Assembly: GCA_963573315.1 (NCBI GenBank)
Contig: CAUYJH010000052.1
Span: 1-53,836, forward strand
DNA from: Entomortierella parvispora
Taxonomy: Eukaryota > Mortierellomycota > Mortierellomycetes > Mortierellales > Mortierellaceae
Reading direction: 5' to 3'
DNA: 53,836 bases
A program made the position numbers and the translations under genes. The notes under the pieces were generated by a model. It was not told where the DNA came from, searched no databases, and saw nothing but the letters and a program-made list of their open reading frames with translations. This document shows, piece by piece, positions 43,842 through 53,836 of this stretch; the stretch's first letter is position 1; each line of letters opens with the position of its first letter.

Positions 43842-43912
43842 TAAGAATACCGAGAATCGAACTCGGAGTTTCAACATGGAACGCTGATGTTTTACCTTTA
43901 AACCACATTCTC
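43842..43912 (-). tRNA. trnG(tcc): tRNA-Gly (TCC), second copy
   Basis: Same as 5709-5779. Confidence 0.86.
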
Positions 43913-43919
43913 ATATTTT

Positions 43920-43990
43920 TATGATAGATCGGGATTGAACCGATAAATTTCCTGTGGTAGAGGATTATTTTACCATTAAATTACTATCAT
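43920..43990 (-). tRNA. trnG(acc): tRNA-Gly-like (ACC), second copy
   Basis: Same as 5787-5857. Confidence 0.63.
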
Positions 43991-44030
43991 TATCATTATA
44001 ATTAACAAATTTTATTAAATTTATTCTATT

Positions 44031-45059
44031 TTACTCAATTTCTCTAATAATAGTATATCCTTTACATACTTTTTTATTTTTTAGGCATTTTAGTATATAA
44101 GATTGATCAACATTTAAAAATAAAGCTGCCTTAGTAGAAGAAGGAAATCTTAAATTTTCTTTAGTTTCATTATTTATAATTAATACAGGTTTAGCACTTT
44201 TACTATTAAGCGAAATTTTATTCCTTATTTCTTTAGATAAAATTTTACCTAAGTTAGCTTTTTTAATTAATTCTTTAGATTTTTCTGTATGTTTATTTAA
44301 TTTTTCACTAATTGCTAATTTAAATTTTTCATCTATAAGTATATTTTCTAATGAAGTTTTAGAATTAAAAATTAAATAACCATTTTTATAATAAAATTTA
44401 TTTAAGCTAAGAGATTTTGCTATATAACTAACATTCACATTAATTCACTTAGCTGCTTTTCTAATAGATAAAAAAGATAAACATTCTCCAGTATTAATAT
44501 TTTTTATCAAAATATGATTTCCTTTCGCTAAAGATTGAGCAATTTTCAATTTAGTTTCCTCAGATATAATACTATTTAATTTTCTTAATCGCATTATTTC
44601 TTTTGTAGCTTCACTATGTTTAAATCCTAAATTAGATCCTGCTTTTTTTAAAATATTATAATAAGGAGATAACTTATCTAAAAAATACTGTTCTCTATTT
44701 AAAATAATTTTTTTTTCACAGTATTCTAAAATTTCTAATTTAAAATTAGAATAACCATTTTTTATCAAAGATCTATAAATTTTACTGTTATTTTTTTTTA
44801 TTTCATTTTTTAAAAAACTTTGTCTAAAATATTGTTTAAATCTATTAGCTAAATTTACTGAAGACCCTATATAACTTTTGTTTGTAATTACATTAGTTCA
44901 CATATAAATACCTATTTTACCTTCATTGTCTTTTATAATACTTAGTTTATCTATTTCTGTATTTAAATAAATTTTAACAGGAACTATATAAAAACACCCT
45001 TTAGTATCAACCAATTCTGTTGTTAAATCTGGATCTAGTATATTATTTATATTTTTCAT
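44031..45059 (-). CDS. Free-standing GIY-YIG orf342, second copy
   Basis: Same as 5898-6926; hairpin at 45081-45096. Confidence 0.88.
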
Positions 45060-45119
45060 GATTTATTATTTATTAAGAAAGAGTACAAAATTACTCGAAG
45101 TATATTTAATATTATACTT

Positions 45120-45201
45120 TATCCTAAGAAGGACTCGAACCTTCAAGGCATTAGCCCACGAGTTTTAAGCTCGTTATGTTTACCAATTTCACCACTAGGA
45201 T
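45120..45201 (-). tRNA. trnL(taa): tRNA-Leu (TAA), second copy
   Basis: Same as 6987-7068. Confidence 0.92.
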
Positions 45202-45220
45202 TATAGATTAATTATTTTAA

Positions 45221-45289
45221 TGCGGATAAAGGATTTGCACCTTTTTCTTCTGATCATGAGTCAAAAATGTTACTATTACACCAATCCGC
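45221..45289 (-). tRNA. trnM(cat): tRNA-Met (CAT), second copy
   Basis: Same as 7088-7156. Confidence 0.87.
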
Positions 45290-45293
45290 GAAG

Positions 45294-45366
45294 TAAGGCT
45301 AGAGTGAGTCGAACACTCATTAGTACTGTCATGAGCAGTAGGCTCTACCAATTAAGCTATAGCCTC
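45294..45366 (-). tRNA. trnM(cat): tRNA-Met (CAT), second copy
   Basis: Same as 7161-7233. Confidence 0.9.
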
Positions 45367-45373
45367 TAAAATT

Positions 45374-45446
45374 TAGACTAGGCAGGATTCGAACCCGCGA
45401 TATTAGCATTGAAAAAGCTATGACATATCCACTTGTCTACTAGTCC
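45374..45446 (-). tRNA. trnE(ttc): tRNA-Glu (TTC), second copy
   Basis: Same as 7241-7313. Confidence 0.87.
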
Positions 45447-45816
45447 TTTAATATCTAAAATAAGATATAAAAGGATAATCATATAAAATATGTCCTTATA
45501 TACATATAAAATTATAAAGATTTCTATTATTATATTAACAGACTATTTTACATCCTAAATATTTTGTAAAACTTTTTAAAGTTATATCTTAAAGTGTATT
45601 AAAGTACAATAAATCTAACTCTACCTTAAATCTACATTTGATTAATAAGTAAATATAATAGAAATATAAATCCCTTCCTTTAAACAAAACCATCTAACGA
45701 TGAACTTCTTGTAAAAAATATCATTAAGTTTATATTTAGATGAATAAGATATATTACTTAATGGTATTTATTATTTTAAATAAACATTATTTATTGTTAT
45801 TTAAAAATATGTCCTA

Positions 45817-45887
45817 AGCCTAGTACAAGTATCGCACTTGTGTCTATTGATTACAAAACAATTGCATTACTTTTATGCTAACCAAGC
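45817..45887 (-). tRNA. trnT(tgt): tRNA-Thr (TGT), second copy
   Basis: Same as 7684-7754. Confidence 0.87.
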
Positions 45888-46443
45888 TAAAAATATAAGA
45901 TACGGAGAAATATTCAGTTATTTATAAAATTAGTACTTAGTATCTAAAAATCTCTAAATTCTTACAAACTAAGCCTATTACGTAATATTATATTACGTAT
46001 ATTTAAGAAATATCTTAAGGTGAGCTTCGTACTTATATGCTTTCAGTACTTATCTCTGGCTAACTTAGCTTTTCTGCCATGCCTATGTTATACATTTACC
46101 TAAGTGAAAGTAACATCCCTGTATAATAATTATTATACCTAAATTAATATCTGGGCACATAAACAACAGATAAACCAGAGGTTAACAAAACCGCTATCCC
46201 TTACGGAGATAAGGCGTTGCCCAGGTTCCTTTCGTACAAGGTTAATCCTTATTATATTCTAATTCCCTCTAGAAGATAGAAACCATACTGTCTCACGACG
46301 TATTTAACCCAGCTCATGTAACTTTTTAATCGACGAACAGTCGTACCCTACATAGTTTCTGCATCCATGAGGATAAGTTAAGCCGACATCGAGGTGCCAA
46401 ACCGCGCACTCATTTTGCACACTCTTGCGCAAATTAGCCTGTT

Positions 46444-47956
46444 CAACTTGTTATCATAAAATTTTATTTCCATTTTTCACAAAATGGTTCAGACTATTTC
46501 TTCATTTTTTTTATTATTTTTAATTAAGCCTTATTATTTTCCACTAACTCAACCTTTTATTGCAAAGGCTCCAATACGACGTTTAGAAATATCCATTGAA
46601 TATTCCATATTAGAATTGATATTTCCTCTATAAATTACAGGTGACATTCCATATGAATAGTCTGTATTTTTTAAAGTTCCTTTTATTTTTAATTTAAATA
46701 ATGATCTATCAGCTCTATAACGTTTAGTTAATCTACCTTTTACTTCTAATCTTATACCTCCTATATTTTTATATTTAATAGAATCAAATATAATTTTTAT
46801 ATTATTATTATTATTTTCAATATTGTATAAATTTTTTATAGTTTCATTTAAATTAACATTTTTAACAATGGTATTAATATTTAAGTTTTTATATCTATTT
46901 TCTATAATATTAGAATTAATTTTTTTAATCCATCTATTTTCTCTTTCCATATTATTTTCTTTTGATTTTCTAACTTTTTTTAAAATAAAATTCATTGTTT
47001 TTAAAATATTAGCATTTCTATATACCAATTTTCTTCTTAAAATATCTGTAAAAATATTAGAATTATATGCGAAAGATTGCAAATTAATAATATTAAATTC
47101 TACTTTTTTTTTATAAAATTTACTTAATAATTTACTTAATTTATATAATAATATATCTTTAAATTTTAAATTATTAATATCAAATTTTAATTTAGTTCTT
47201 TTTATATAAATTAATTCTTTATGTAGCATTTTTTTTAAATTTTTACTTAAAATACCTTTATACATAAAAAAAATATTTCTTATTTTTAATAAAGATATTT
47301 TTAAATCACTTAGATTTTTTAATAACACAATTCTTTCTCTATTAAAAACATAAATAGTAACTATAACTTTAGAACTTGTATGCTTTAATTCAGCCTTACT
47401 AATAAATATTTTATTTAAAGATGAATACTTATTTTTAGCTAATACAATTCTTGATTTAATATTTTTAAAATTTAAATATAAATCAAAATAACTTTTTAAT
47501 AATTTATTTATATTTAAATCATATATAGGTAAATTTTTAATATAATTAGAATTAAAATAATAAATATTATTAGTTCATTCTTTAGACTCAGAAGGGAAAT
47601 ATCTTGTTTGACCAAGATTAAGTTTTAAAAGTTTAAATGGTACTAATTTATATTTATTATTAATATATTTAGTAAATATATTATTTTTATTTAAATTCAA
47701 ATAATTTTTTAATTTTATATTTTTTTTCAATTTTTAATTTAATAACATTAAAACTAACTTATTTTAATAAAAAAAATGTTGGGTATTAAAAAAGGATTAT
47801 TGTTATATAACTCACCTTTAGTCGTTGAACAATTTTATTTTTAAAGTTAAAAATAAACTTCGCTTCAAATTTACTTATATAATAAGTAATTCTTGAAATT
47901 AACCCAATATTTATATCAATTATTTAGAATTTATATCTAAATATTGAAGGACTAAC
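46444..47956 (-). other. rnl group I intron, second copy
   Basis: Same as 8311-9823. Confidence 0.86.
46534..47730 (-). CDS. rps3: rps3, second copy
   Basis: Same as 8401-9597, including the missing ATG. Confidence 0.88.
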
Positions 47957-50343
47957 ATCCCTAGCGTAGCTTTTCCAATAATCCAAGATCTTTCCTTATT
48001 GCATCTTGTGATCTAATGCCCCGCTTACGCGACTGTAAGATTTGTTGTGAATCAAACAGTAAAGCAAGATTAAGCCATTCAACTTGACAAGTATTAAACA
48101 TGATTATTAATAATTATAAATTATAATAACTATTAAAGATATTATTTATTTATTAATATCTTTTACTACAACTAATTTCTCAATAGGGAAAATCTTACCT
48201 AATGTAATGTAAACATTTATACACAAAACATATGATTAAATATAACAAAGTTAAAATAATAACAAACAATAAAAAATAAAATTAACTTATATTAATATAA
48301 GTTATAATTTTAGATACACCCTTTTACTCTTTAAGGGGTCTGTGCCCCACATAAACTGTCTCCTAATCACTGTTCCTTTTTTCAAGGTTTATAATATAAT
48401 ACACAAATAAAGGTCTTTCACTTTTATCTAATCAATGAACCTTCTAGACTAAAAATTGTTAGAATTATATTCAATAATTAGTAACAGTAAAGCTGCATAG
48501 GGTCTTCTCGTCTACCTAGAGGTAAACTGTATCTGCACAGTTATTCCAATTTCACTGAGTCAATCTTAGAGACAGCTGTTGTATCGTTACATCATTCATG
48601 CAAGACCGCATTTAACGGCCAAGGCATTTCGCTACCTTAGGATCCTCAGGTTAAGACCGCCATTCACCGGGGATTCCTTAAAAACCAAACTTCTAAAATT
48701 TAGTTAATATAGTTAACCTACCGGCATTGGGCAGATATCACACTCAATACTTAGATTTATCATCTTTATGCAAAGTGCTTTGTTTTAATTAAACAGTCGT
48801 ACAACATTATTTTATGTCTCTTCCTTTATACTTGATATTAATCAAGACAAATGAGCCCTCCTTATCCCTAAGTTACGGTAGTCAATTTGCCGAGTTCCTT
48901 TAAGATTGTTATCTCATGCGCCTTCGTATTCTCTACTAGCTTACTTTCTATAGTTCCTAGGTACGGTTAGTATATATAATATATATATACAATTACTAAT
49001 TATTTCCTGCACACTTTCCACTTAAAAATGTTGTCATTGATAGTAATAAGATTTTCTCATCGTTTTAACCTTAAGGTTAAAAACTTAGAGGCCGTTACTT
49101 AAATTCACCATAAGCTTTAGGCGAGCTAATCGGACAAGAATAAAATTCCCATCCAACTTTCTTTTTAGTTACTCATGTCACCATTCTCACTTGAGTTATA
49201 ATATAATTTTTTTAATATAAAAAAATACTAATATAAACTCAACGTTCTGCTACCCCATAAATAATAATAATAATTATTATTTATAGACAAGGTATCGGTG
49301 TATTATTTAGATCCGTTAAATTTTCGATGCTTTTAACATTTAACAAGTGCTCTGGTACGAGATCTTTAAATTATGGCTGCTTCTAAGCCAATCTCCTTGT
49401 CGACTCATATAAAAACCTTCTTAATTTCACTTAATAATAACTTTGGAACCTTAACTCTTGTTCTGGGCTGTTTCCCTTTTGACATACAACCTTATCATTC
49501 TATGTCTGATAATTTAAGATTCATCTTTACCATTTCGAGTCCACAAACTCACCGGTAAAATCTTCATGATTCCCCGATCTATACAAAATAAAATGTATTT
49601 TTATTTTACATCTTGTCTGAGATTAAGTTCTGTACCTGCTAAGATGTAACTTAAATTGCCTACTGTTATAGGTTTCGCAGAAAACCAGCTAATACAGTCA
49701 GAATTGTCTTTCACTATACTTACCACAGTTCCTCGGATATCTTTGCAACGATAACCCGTTCGGACCTTTATAATCCTGACCATGGTAAGATCACTGTACT
49801 TCGGGTCTAATTTTAGATACTTTTCATTTTTTTTATGATCGGTTTAACTACGCATTTGCTCACATCTAAAATTAACTTGGTGACCCATTATGCAAAAGGT
49901 ACGCTCTCGCTTAAGCTCGAGCTGCTTATAAAACTACTATTTCTACTTATGTTCCCTCACGGTACTACTTTACTATCGCTTATGTATTATATTTAGTCTT
50001 TGAGGAAGGTTCCCCATAAAGTTCAAACAGCTTTATGTCCATTTTACTTATTATTTAGACTTCTCTATTTTTGCTCACGCTAATCATAGAATCTCTTTTG
50101 ATTTCTTTTCCTGAAGCTAATAAGATAATTCAATTCACTTCGTTTATTATCTGATTTCTCTTAGAGTTTATTAACCTAGGTTAAATTTGTAAATTTATAC
50201 TCTTTAATACATAGCTAAATTTCCCTAATAGTCTCTTTATATACTTACATAAATATATGTATAAATTTTTATTTCGTATCAATTATATTTCTTATAATTT
50301 TTTAAATTAAAACTTCTTTAATTTTAATATAAAATATTATTTC

Positions 50344-50416
50344 TCGGAATGCAAGGTTTCGAACCTTGTATCTCTGTGGCCCTGACACAGCACCGCACCA
50401 ATTTGGCTTCACTCCG
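50344..50416 (-). tRNA. trnP(agg): tRNA-Pro-like (AGG), second copy
   Basis: Same as 12211-12283. Confidence 0.73.
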
Positions 50417-50455
50417 TGTTTTTAATTACTTAATATTTTAAATAATTTTTCTTTT

Positions 50456-51532
50456 TTAATTATTAATTTTTTTAAAAAAATATTTATTTTTATATAATTT
50501 GCCTGTTTTTATGTATCTATATAAAGTACTTTTTGGTATGTTATATAATTTAGATATTTTTAAACTATTATCTGATATTTTAATTAATATATTATCTGAA
50601 TTAAAAATTCCTATCTTATTCTTATTTTTAACTTCAAATTTAAAGATAAGTTTATTTCAAACTAAATTATTATTCATAATTTTTTTTATAGTTTTTATAC
50701 CTATCTTTAAATATTTTATTGTTGCCTTCAAACTAGAAAATTCTTTAATAAGATTATTTGAAGTATCATAAATCTTTACATTTATACCTTGATTTCTTAA
50801 AGATAATTTTGATTTAGTTTCATCTGAAACTAAATTGTGGTTTTTAATTAATTTTTGATATATTGATCTCTTTTTTTTTGTTATATCAGAACGTTGTTTA
50901 TCTTGCATAGAAAATTTAATATCTTTAGTTTTTAAAGTTTTCAATAGACTTGTTTTTATTTTTAATTTAGTTTCATTAGTGTGAACTTTACCGTACATAA
51001 AATTATTGATACCTTTACGCGTAATACTAAATAATAATTTAGTTTCATTAGTATGAGTCTTTCCAAACATAGGGTTATTGGTACCTTTACGCATAATACT
51101 CAATTTAACTCTGGTTTCTTTGGATAATTTATAACCTATTGTTGAACCTGCTGTTTTACAAATATTATATTTAGGGTTTAATAAATTTATATAATATTGT
51201 TCCCTTGTTAAAATAATATTTTTATCACAATACTCTAATATATCTAAAGAGAAATTTGTAATACCATATTTAAGTATAGCATTGTATATTAAGCTATGTC
51301 CTTTAATTCTTATTCTTTTAAATCTATCTATACAATAATAATCAGATAATCTTCTATTTAATTTTATAGAAGATCCTATATAAGCTTTATTATTAGTTAA
51401 ATTAGTTCAACGATATATTCCCGATTTTCCTGCATTATCTTTATAAATATCAAATTTATAAAGATGAGGGTTAAAATAAGATTTTATAGGTATTATATTA
51501 TTTGTGTTTTGTATAAAAGTAAGATTTTTCAT
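50456..51532 (-). CDS. Free-standing GIY-YIG orf358, second copy
   Basis: Same as 12323-13399; hairpin at 51558-51571. Confidence 0.88.
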
Positions 51533-51592
51533 GTTTATATTTTTTATTGTTAAAAAGGAGACTAAATTCTCAAAATAGTTATAAATATAACT

Positions 51593-51677
51593 CAGAAAGT
51601 ATAGGATTCGAACCTACGGGAGATTTAACCTCAACTGTACTCAAGACAGCCACTTTAAACCACTCAGTCAACTTTCT
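51593..51677 (-). tRNA. trnS(tga): tRNA-Ser (TGA), second copy
   Basis: Same as 13460-13544. Confidence 0.87.
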
Positions 51678-51744
51678 TAACTTTAATTTCTAAGTTAATC
51701 GAGTACTGATAATACATTTTATCTTTAAATTAGGGAATTTAATA

Positions 51745-51817
51745 TAAGGAATATCAGAATTGAACTGATAACGATCTGTATATAAAACAGTTATTCTACT
51801 AATTGAATTAATTCCTT
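51745..51817 (-). tRNA. trnV-derived tRNA (TAT), second copy
   Basis: Same as 13612-13684. Confidence 0.73.
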
Positions 51818-51846
51818 TTATATTAAATAAATAAATAATTTTTTAT

Positions 51847-52703
51847 TTAATATGGGTAAAAATAATTTAAATGGTTTCAATTAAAATATGTTCTATTATT
51901 ATTCATAGATTTTTTTATGTTTCTAATATCAACTATCTCATTATTTTTTAATTGTTTACTTAAATAGCCTAATCCTTGTTTATAACATAAATAGTCAAGA
52001 TATTTACTACTCATTAAAGGAAATTTGTTTAAATAAGATATAATTAAACAATGTTTATTATTTGCTTGAATAGTAATAGAAACTAAATTTTTATTTTTTA
52101 AACTATATAGTTTAGATTCTAGACTATCAGCTATATTAGTCATAAAAGGTACACAAGATAAGTTAACTAGATTATCCATCTTTCTTTGTTGTAAAGAAAA
52201 ATGAATTGCTAGTATTCCTTTCTTATCTAGGCCATCAGATTTATATTTTCCATTTAAATATATATAAAAACTTCCATCCGAATCAATCATACCTGTTAAT
52301 CAAGGGTTATTTAATAAATTACCTTATCTAAAGGTAATTTATTAATATTTGTGTTATGTACTGCATTTAAATAATCTATAGCTTTATATAAGTACATTAT
52401 TTTCGGAGTTCTAAATTTACCATTAATTAATTTAATTAATTTGATTAATGTAAGTTTATCACAAACAGTATAAGTACAAGCTTTTGTTGTTTTTCTATCA
52501 TATATATATCCTCCCCCTAAAACTTCCTTTATGTGTATATATAAGGGTTTTTCTTTTTTATGGAAAGTAAACATTATTTTAGGATTTATTATACGTCCCT
52601 TAGGAGATCTTAAATTTCTTTGTGTTCATATATTTCCATCTCCTTCTATTAAACCTGCTAAATAATAGCCTAAATTAGAATTTTCTATTAAGTTTTTATT
52701 CAT
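51847..52703 (-). pseudogene. Frameshifted LAGLIDADG gene, second copy
   Basis: Same as 13714-14570. Confidence 0.83.
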
Positions 52704-53420
52704 TTAATTTTAAATTTTGATAAAATAGAACAATGCTTTTCTTTTTTCTTATCAATGTAAGATAGGTATTTATTTTTATCTAAAGTATTAAACTTATTTA
52801 GATAACATACTTTATAATATTGAAAATTAAATATACACATTAAATAACATGACATTCTTAATTCTAAAGGACTAATTACATGACTTTTTTGGCTAGCACC
52901 TCTTCCTACATCTATTGTATGTGTACCAGTTTTATTAAATAAAATTTTTACCTTTATATAATCACTATTTTTTAATATATATATTGATTCTTTATTATAC
53001 ATTAAAAAATTATTTTCAGGATCACTTAAATATTTAATATATTCGGGTGTACTTATTTTTATAAAATTTATAGTAGAAGGTTTTACTACTCTAAATTTTT
53101 CTACGTAGCCTATCTCATCGCCTACAATATAAAAAATATTTAAATGATTTATACCTACTAGATTTAATGCTCTTGATAGATGACTTAAATCAATCTCTAC
53201 CTCTTCTTTTAAAACAATTATTTTTCCTACTAAAGTAGTAATATTATTTTTATATTTACTATTATTTATAGTTAATCCTAATATTATATCATTTGAATTT
53301 AAATGAAAAGTATCATTATTATATTTTTTATTTAAATTGCTAATTAAAGTACTATATGTTCTGTTATTTACTCGGTGGCTTATTATTTATTAAAATAAAT
53401 TTCATTATTCTTTTTATCAT
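52688..53420 (-). CDS. Unknown ORF with disturbed start, second copy
   Basis: Same as 14555-15287; hairpin at 53444-53458. Confidence 0.63.
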
Positions 53421-53488
53421 TGTAATGTTATTTTCTTAAAAATGAGTCATTAAAACTCTATAATATTTATATATATTAAAGTGAAAGG

Positions 53489-53562
53489 AGAAGATATCAG
53501 GGTTCAAGCCTGAATATTTTTATAATATACATTATAAAATGTTTTTTTTAAACTATATCTTC
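53489..53562 (-). tRNA. tRNA-like element, second copy
   Basis: Same as 15356-15429. Confidence 0.58.
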
Positions 53563-53606
53563 TTATATTTATACAAAATATTTTATGTTACTTAAAATTT
53601 TATAAT

Positions 53607-53836
53607 TTAAGAACGATTTTTATTAATAAATCATAATAGTGTTTTTTTTCTAAGTTTTCATTTATAAATTTCATTTTTATATTCTACATACATTTTATCT
53701 TTAATTTCATTGGATAAATTAATATTAAAATTTCAATTACTTTTATAAGATTTATAATTAGAATATTTATCTTTATCTTTTTCCAAAAAATATCAGTATA
53801 TCTTACATTTAATACTATCTTTAAAATTAATATTGT
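53607..53836 (-). CDS. orf148, second copy, 5' part outside the window
   Basis: C-terminal part of the gene at 15474-15920; the window ends inside it. Confidence 0.65.

Larger units (their letters stand above)
45891..50313 (-). rRNA. rnl: Large subunit rRNA, second copy
   Basis: Same as 7758-12180; exons about 45891-46443 and 47957-50313. Confidence 0.92.

Overview
The window is a fungal mitochondrial genome. It carries the 14 core respiratory-chain and ATP-synthase genes, both rRNAs, an rps3 inside a group I intron of the large rRNA gene, and about thirty tRNA genes, all on the minus strand. TGA must be read as tryptophan (genetic code 4), because almost every gene is interrupted by TGA under the standard code. 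The core order along the minus strand is rnl(rps3)-nad2-nad3-atp9-cox2-nad4L-nad5-cob-cox1-nad1-nad4-atp8-atp6-rns-cox3-nad6. That order, and rps3 in the rnl intron at the E. coli 2449 site, are typical of filamentous ascomycetes, most closely Sordariomycetes. The species cannot be named from this.

Bases 1-15703 recur in 38134-53836 with a constant offset of 38133. The simplest reading is a circular molecule of 38133 bp covered 1.41 times, so genes in the first 15.7 kb appear twice and the real gene set is that of one 38133-bp unit. Second copies are listed briefly.

Layout by region (minus-strand genes, ascending coordinates). 1-2316: atp9 (cut by the edge), nad3, nad2. 2350-7754: a tRNA cluster (M, H, Q, L, F, A, G, G-like, L, M, M, E, T) interrupted by accessory genes: orf175, orf381, a broken ORF and a free-standing GIY-YIG gene. 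7758-12180: rnl with its rps3 intron. 12211-20653 and on to about 20725: a region of about 8.5 kb with duplicated or diverged tRNAs (P, S, V), a second free-standing GIY-YIG gene, a frameshifted LAGLIDADG gene behind an unknown ORF, and five membrane-type ORFs (orf148, orf477, orf275, orf176, orf377). 20761-25948: nad6, tRNAs W, S, D, K, cox3, tRNAs N and Y, rns, atp6. 26017-38252: atp8, nad4, nad1 (one intron), cox1 (one intron), tRNAs R and C, cob, nad5, nad4L, tRNA R, cox2, atp9.

The most unusual feature is the accessory gene system. Eleven accessory reading frames (membrane ORFs, the paired unknown ORFs and both free-standing GIY-YIG genes) are each preceded by a small hairpin. It has a 4-5 bp stem whose sequence varies by compensating changes, a 6-7 nt loop, and ends 21-25 nt before the ATG. 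No core gene has it in this form. Parts of the set are duplicated as cassettes, including a tRNA-like leader with an abnormal 22-nt A/T palindrome in place of the anticodon arm. Several tRNAs in the same regions are duplicated with changed anticodons.

The core genes encode complex I (nad1-6, 4L), complex III (cob), complex IV (cox1-3), ATP synthase (atp6, 8, 9) and the organelle's translation RNAs plus Rps3. The accessory ORFs have no function I can name. Ends of rRNAs are approximate. All calls are from reading the sequence; no searches were run.
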